Part shown: positions 6,191 to 7,052 of the stretch, in pieces
How positions within the stretch are numbered: position 1 is the stretch's first letter
Layout: each line of letters starts with the position of its first letter
From: an uncultured Clostridia bacterium
GTDB taxonomy: Bacteria; Bacillota; Clostridia; Christensenellales; Aristaeellaceae
Length of the DNA: 7,052 nucleotides
Assembly: GCA_934667105.1 (NCBI GenBank)
Contig: CAKULG010000043.1
Coordinates: forward strand, 1-7,052
Direction of reading: 5' to 3'
Program-made: the position numbers and the translations under genes
The notes under the pieces: generated by a model
Seen by the model: only the letters and a program-made list of their open reading frames with translations
Database searches by the model: none
What the model was told of the DNA's origin: nothing

Positions 6191-6736
6191 TTATTCGGAA
6201 ATATCCTCCGCCAAAGCGTGTTTCACCTTCTTCAGGATTCGGCGATACTGCGCTCGAACGGCGTTATCGCGCATATGCAGTTCTTTGGCGATTTCGGGGA
6301 ATTCCTTTTCCTCGTGGATTCGCATGCGCAGAATCTCCTTTTCAGGGGAGTTCAGCGCTTCAATCGTAGCGCGCAGCCGGGCGTTGCTCCGCTCGCGTAT
6401 AGCGAGATATTGAGCGCCGTTCTTGTAAGGCAGTTTCCTAAAGCGGAGCCTTGCCTGCCTCCACCATGCGCGCATTGAAAAATGCTTCGGGTATGCGTAG
6501 GCTTCGTTTCGCACAAACTGCACCATCTGATAAAACATCCGGTTGTCATCGCGCAGCCGGTTGCACTTGAGGCCCTTCAGCAAAGCGTTGTATACCGCGT
6601 CATAGGCGGCCTCTTTGTTGCGCAAAATGGCGTAGGCTTCCTGAAACAAAGCATTCATTTCTTCAGTGCCCAGCCTTTCCGACAGCCATTTTCGCCGTGC
6701 CTCAGCATCTTCTGATGGGATAACGAAGAAGCGCAT
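6191..6736 (-). CDS. ECF-type sigma-70 family RNA polymerase sigma factor
   Basis: Complete, 181 residues, the usual ECF size. Such proteins carry only regions 2 and 4 and direct RNA polymerase to a small set of promoters. Residues about 25-85 fit a divergent region 2 (FQEAYAILRNKEAAYDAVYN, then a Phe/Tyr-rich helix ending in VRNEAY). A basic linker (about 86-120) follows. Region 4 is clear at 117-172: the ATIEALNSPEKEILRMRI helix, then the helix-turn-helix EFPEIAKELHMRDNAVRAQY and a basic end, RRILKKVKHAL. The start is ATG 6736 with AAAGGTGG (6743-6750) 6 bases upstream. No anti-sigma factor or membrane partner is adjacent: downstream is a convergent pseudogene, upstream is 235 bases of non-coding DNA. 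Control may therefore be transcriptional. Region 2 is weak enough that a sigma-like regulator of phage or mobile-element type remains possible. Confidence 0.8.
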   Translation of the reverse strand: MRFFVIPSEDAEARRKWLSERLGTEEMNALFQEAYAILRNKEAAYDAVYNALLKGLKCNRLRDDNRMFYQMVQFVRNEAYAYPKHFSMRAWWRQARLRFRKLPYKNGAQYLAIRERSNARLRATIEALNSPEKEILRMRIHEEKEFPEIAKELHMRDNAVRAQYRRILKKVKHALAEDISE

Positions 6737-6756
6737 ATTATTCCACCTTTAATTTG

Positions 6757-6762
6757 ATTATA
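6757..6762 (-). promoter_or_regulatory. -10 box just upstream of the sigma gene
   Basis: On the - strand a perfect TATAAT sits about 20 bases before the ATG at 6736. No TTGACA-like box is found 16-18 bases upstream (AAACCG lies there), so this may be an activated promoter, an alternative-sigma promoter or chance. Transcription would start near 6750, at the edge of the ribosome site. Confidence 0.35.
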
Positions 6763-6807
6763 CCGTGATTGTCGCCGTGCGGTTTATGAACCTCCGCCCG
6801 TCGACCC

Positions 6808-6831
6808 GGAAAATCACAAAGGTGATTTTCC
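6808..6831. repeat. Perfect 10-bp inverted repeat in the sigma gene leader
   Basis: GGAAAATCAC (6808-6817) pairs perfectly with GTGATTTTCC (6822-6831) around AAAG. On the - strand it begins 5 bases after a TATAAT (6837-6842), almost exactly where transcription would start. It could be an operator or a stem at the 5' end of the sigma mRNA. There is no T tract to make it a terminator on that strand. Confidence 0.6.
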
Positions 6832-6836
6832 TAATC

Positions 6837-6842
6837 ATTATA
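6837..6842 (-). promoter_or_regulatory. Distal -10 box upstream of the sigma gene
   Basis: A second perfect TATAAT on the - strand, also preceded by GG as is the one at 6757-6762. The expected -35 position holds AACACA, a poor match. If used, the sigma mRNA would have a leader of about 95 bases starting with the 6808-6831 stem. Confidence 0.35.
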
Positions 6843-6895
6843 CCACAAATTGCCCTCTATGTGTTGACTTTATTGGCTTTTCAGCTCTTTTATAT

Positions 6896-6929
6896 GACAA
6901 AATCCGAGGCCTTAACCTCGGTCTTTGTC
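6896..6929. terminator. Two-part hairpin, probable terminator of the right-edge gene
   Basis: GACAAA (6896-6901) pairs with TTTGTC (6924-6929) and CCGAGG (6904-6909) with CCTCGG (6916-6921), leaving a 2x2 internal mismatch and a 6-base loop. Read on the - strand, the CCGAGG/CCTCGG core is followed by ATTTTGTC, which could act as the U tract for the gene ending at 6972. Confidence 0.5.
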
Positions 6930-6938
6930 TACAGTCTG

Positions 6939-6963
6939 GGGCGCTGGGTGAATCCCAGCGCCC
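6939..6963. terminator. Strong 10-bp GC-rich hairpin beyond the right-edge gene
   Basis: GGGCGCTGGG (6939-6948) pairs perfectly with CCCAGCGCCC (6954-6963) around TGAAT. It lies 8 bases beyond the stop codon of the - strand gene. On the + strand GTTTGCGTTT follows; on the - strand no T run follows. It probably works with the neighbouring hairpin at 6896-6929 as a 3'-end structure. Confidence 0.55.
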
Positions 6964-6971
6964 GTTTGCGT

Positions 6972-7052
6972 TTACTCGATCAATCCGCTTTCCTTCAGCA
7001 GGAGCTCGATATCCGTTCCGCGCACCTTCTTCAGCGCGATCTTCATCGCTTC
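6972..7052 (-). CDS. C-terminal end of an unrecognised protein (partial)
   Basis: The frame enters from the right edge and codes for 26 residues before a TAA (complement of 6972-6974): EAMKIALKKVRG followed by TDIELLLKESGLIE. The fragment is charged and amphipathic, likely helical, with no membrane segment. Codon use resembles the coding genes here, and two hairpins follow the stop at once, so I judge it a real gene end. I do not recognise the family and the fragment is too short to assign one. It is on the same strand as the sigma gene, 235 bases upstream of it, with terminator-like hairpins between, so the two are probably not one operon. Confidence 0.6.
   Translation of the reverse strand, partial: EAMKIALKKVRGTDIELLLKESGLIE

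Noticed and set aside
6864..6893. + strand promoter TTGACT (6864-6869) driving a small RNA that ends at the 6939-6963 hairpin
   Set aside because: The only -10 at a usable distance (TTTTAT, 18-base spacer) is poor, and the hairpins are better explained as the 3' end of the - strand gene.

Overview
The window looks like chromosome from a moderately GC-rich anaerobic Firmicute of the Clostridia type. The evidence is strong Shine-Dalgarno sequences (GGAGG type), a TTG start that its SD clearly selects, sigma-A-like promoters, and typical clostridial families: KdpE-like regulators, a MATE exporter and a short class II UvrA. This placement is an inference from gene content and style, not from a marker gene. 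GC is visibly lower in the response-regulator stretch (about 125-660) and in the sigma-factor stretch (about 6180-6930) than in the MATE and UvrA genes.

Layout, left to right. The 3' end of a KdpE-like response regulator (+, 1-125) converges on a second OmpR/KdpE-type regulator (-, 203-649) across a two-way terminator hairpin. The second regulator has lost most of its receiver domain, including the phospho-acceptor part. Next, with its own promoter, is a complete MATE-family efflux gene (+, 776-2170). It converges on a complete UvrA-family ATPase gene (-, 2541-5018). Between them lies a 308-bp non-coding element (2210-2517) with near-perfect terminal inverted repeats, built almost wholly of consecutive hairpins. 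This is the most unusual object in the window.

Upstream of the UvrA gene, back-to-back promoters share a perfect dyad over their -35 boxes. They drive the UvrA gene leftwards and a decayed neutral-ceramidase-like hydrolase gene rightwards (5170-6072, internal deletions and two frame changes). That pseudogene converges on an orphan ECF-type sigma factor gene (-, 6191-6736). A 235-bp non-coding stretch with several hairpins and promoter-like boxes follows, then the last 26 codons of an unrecognised gene (-, 6972-7052) running off the edge.

Functionally, the two intact large genes, a multidrug exporter and a UvrB-domain-less UvrA, fit a theme of coping with toxic or DNA-binding compounds, but nothing shows that they are co-regulated. 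They have separate promoters and face each other. Several broken genes and a repeat element suggest a rearranged, eroding region. I see no new multi-gene defence or biosynthetic system here. The hairpin element and the shared divergent promoter are the parts worth following up.
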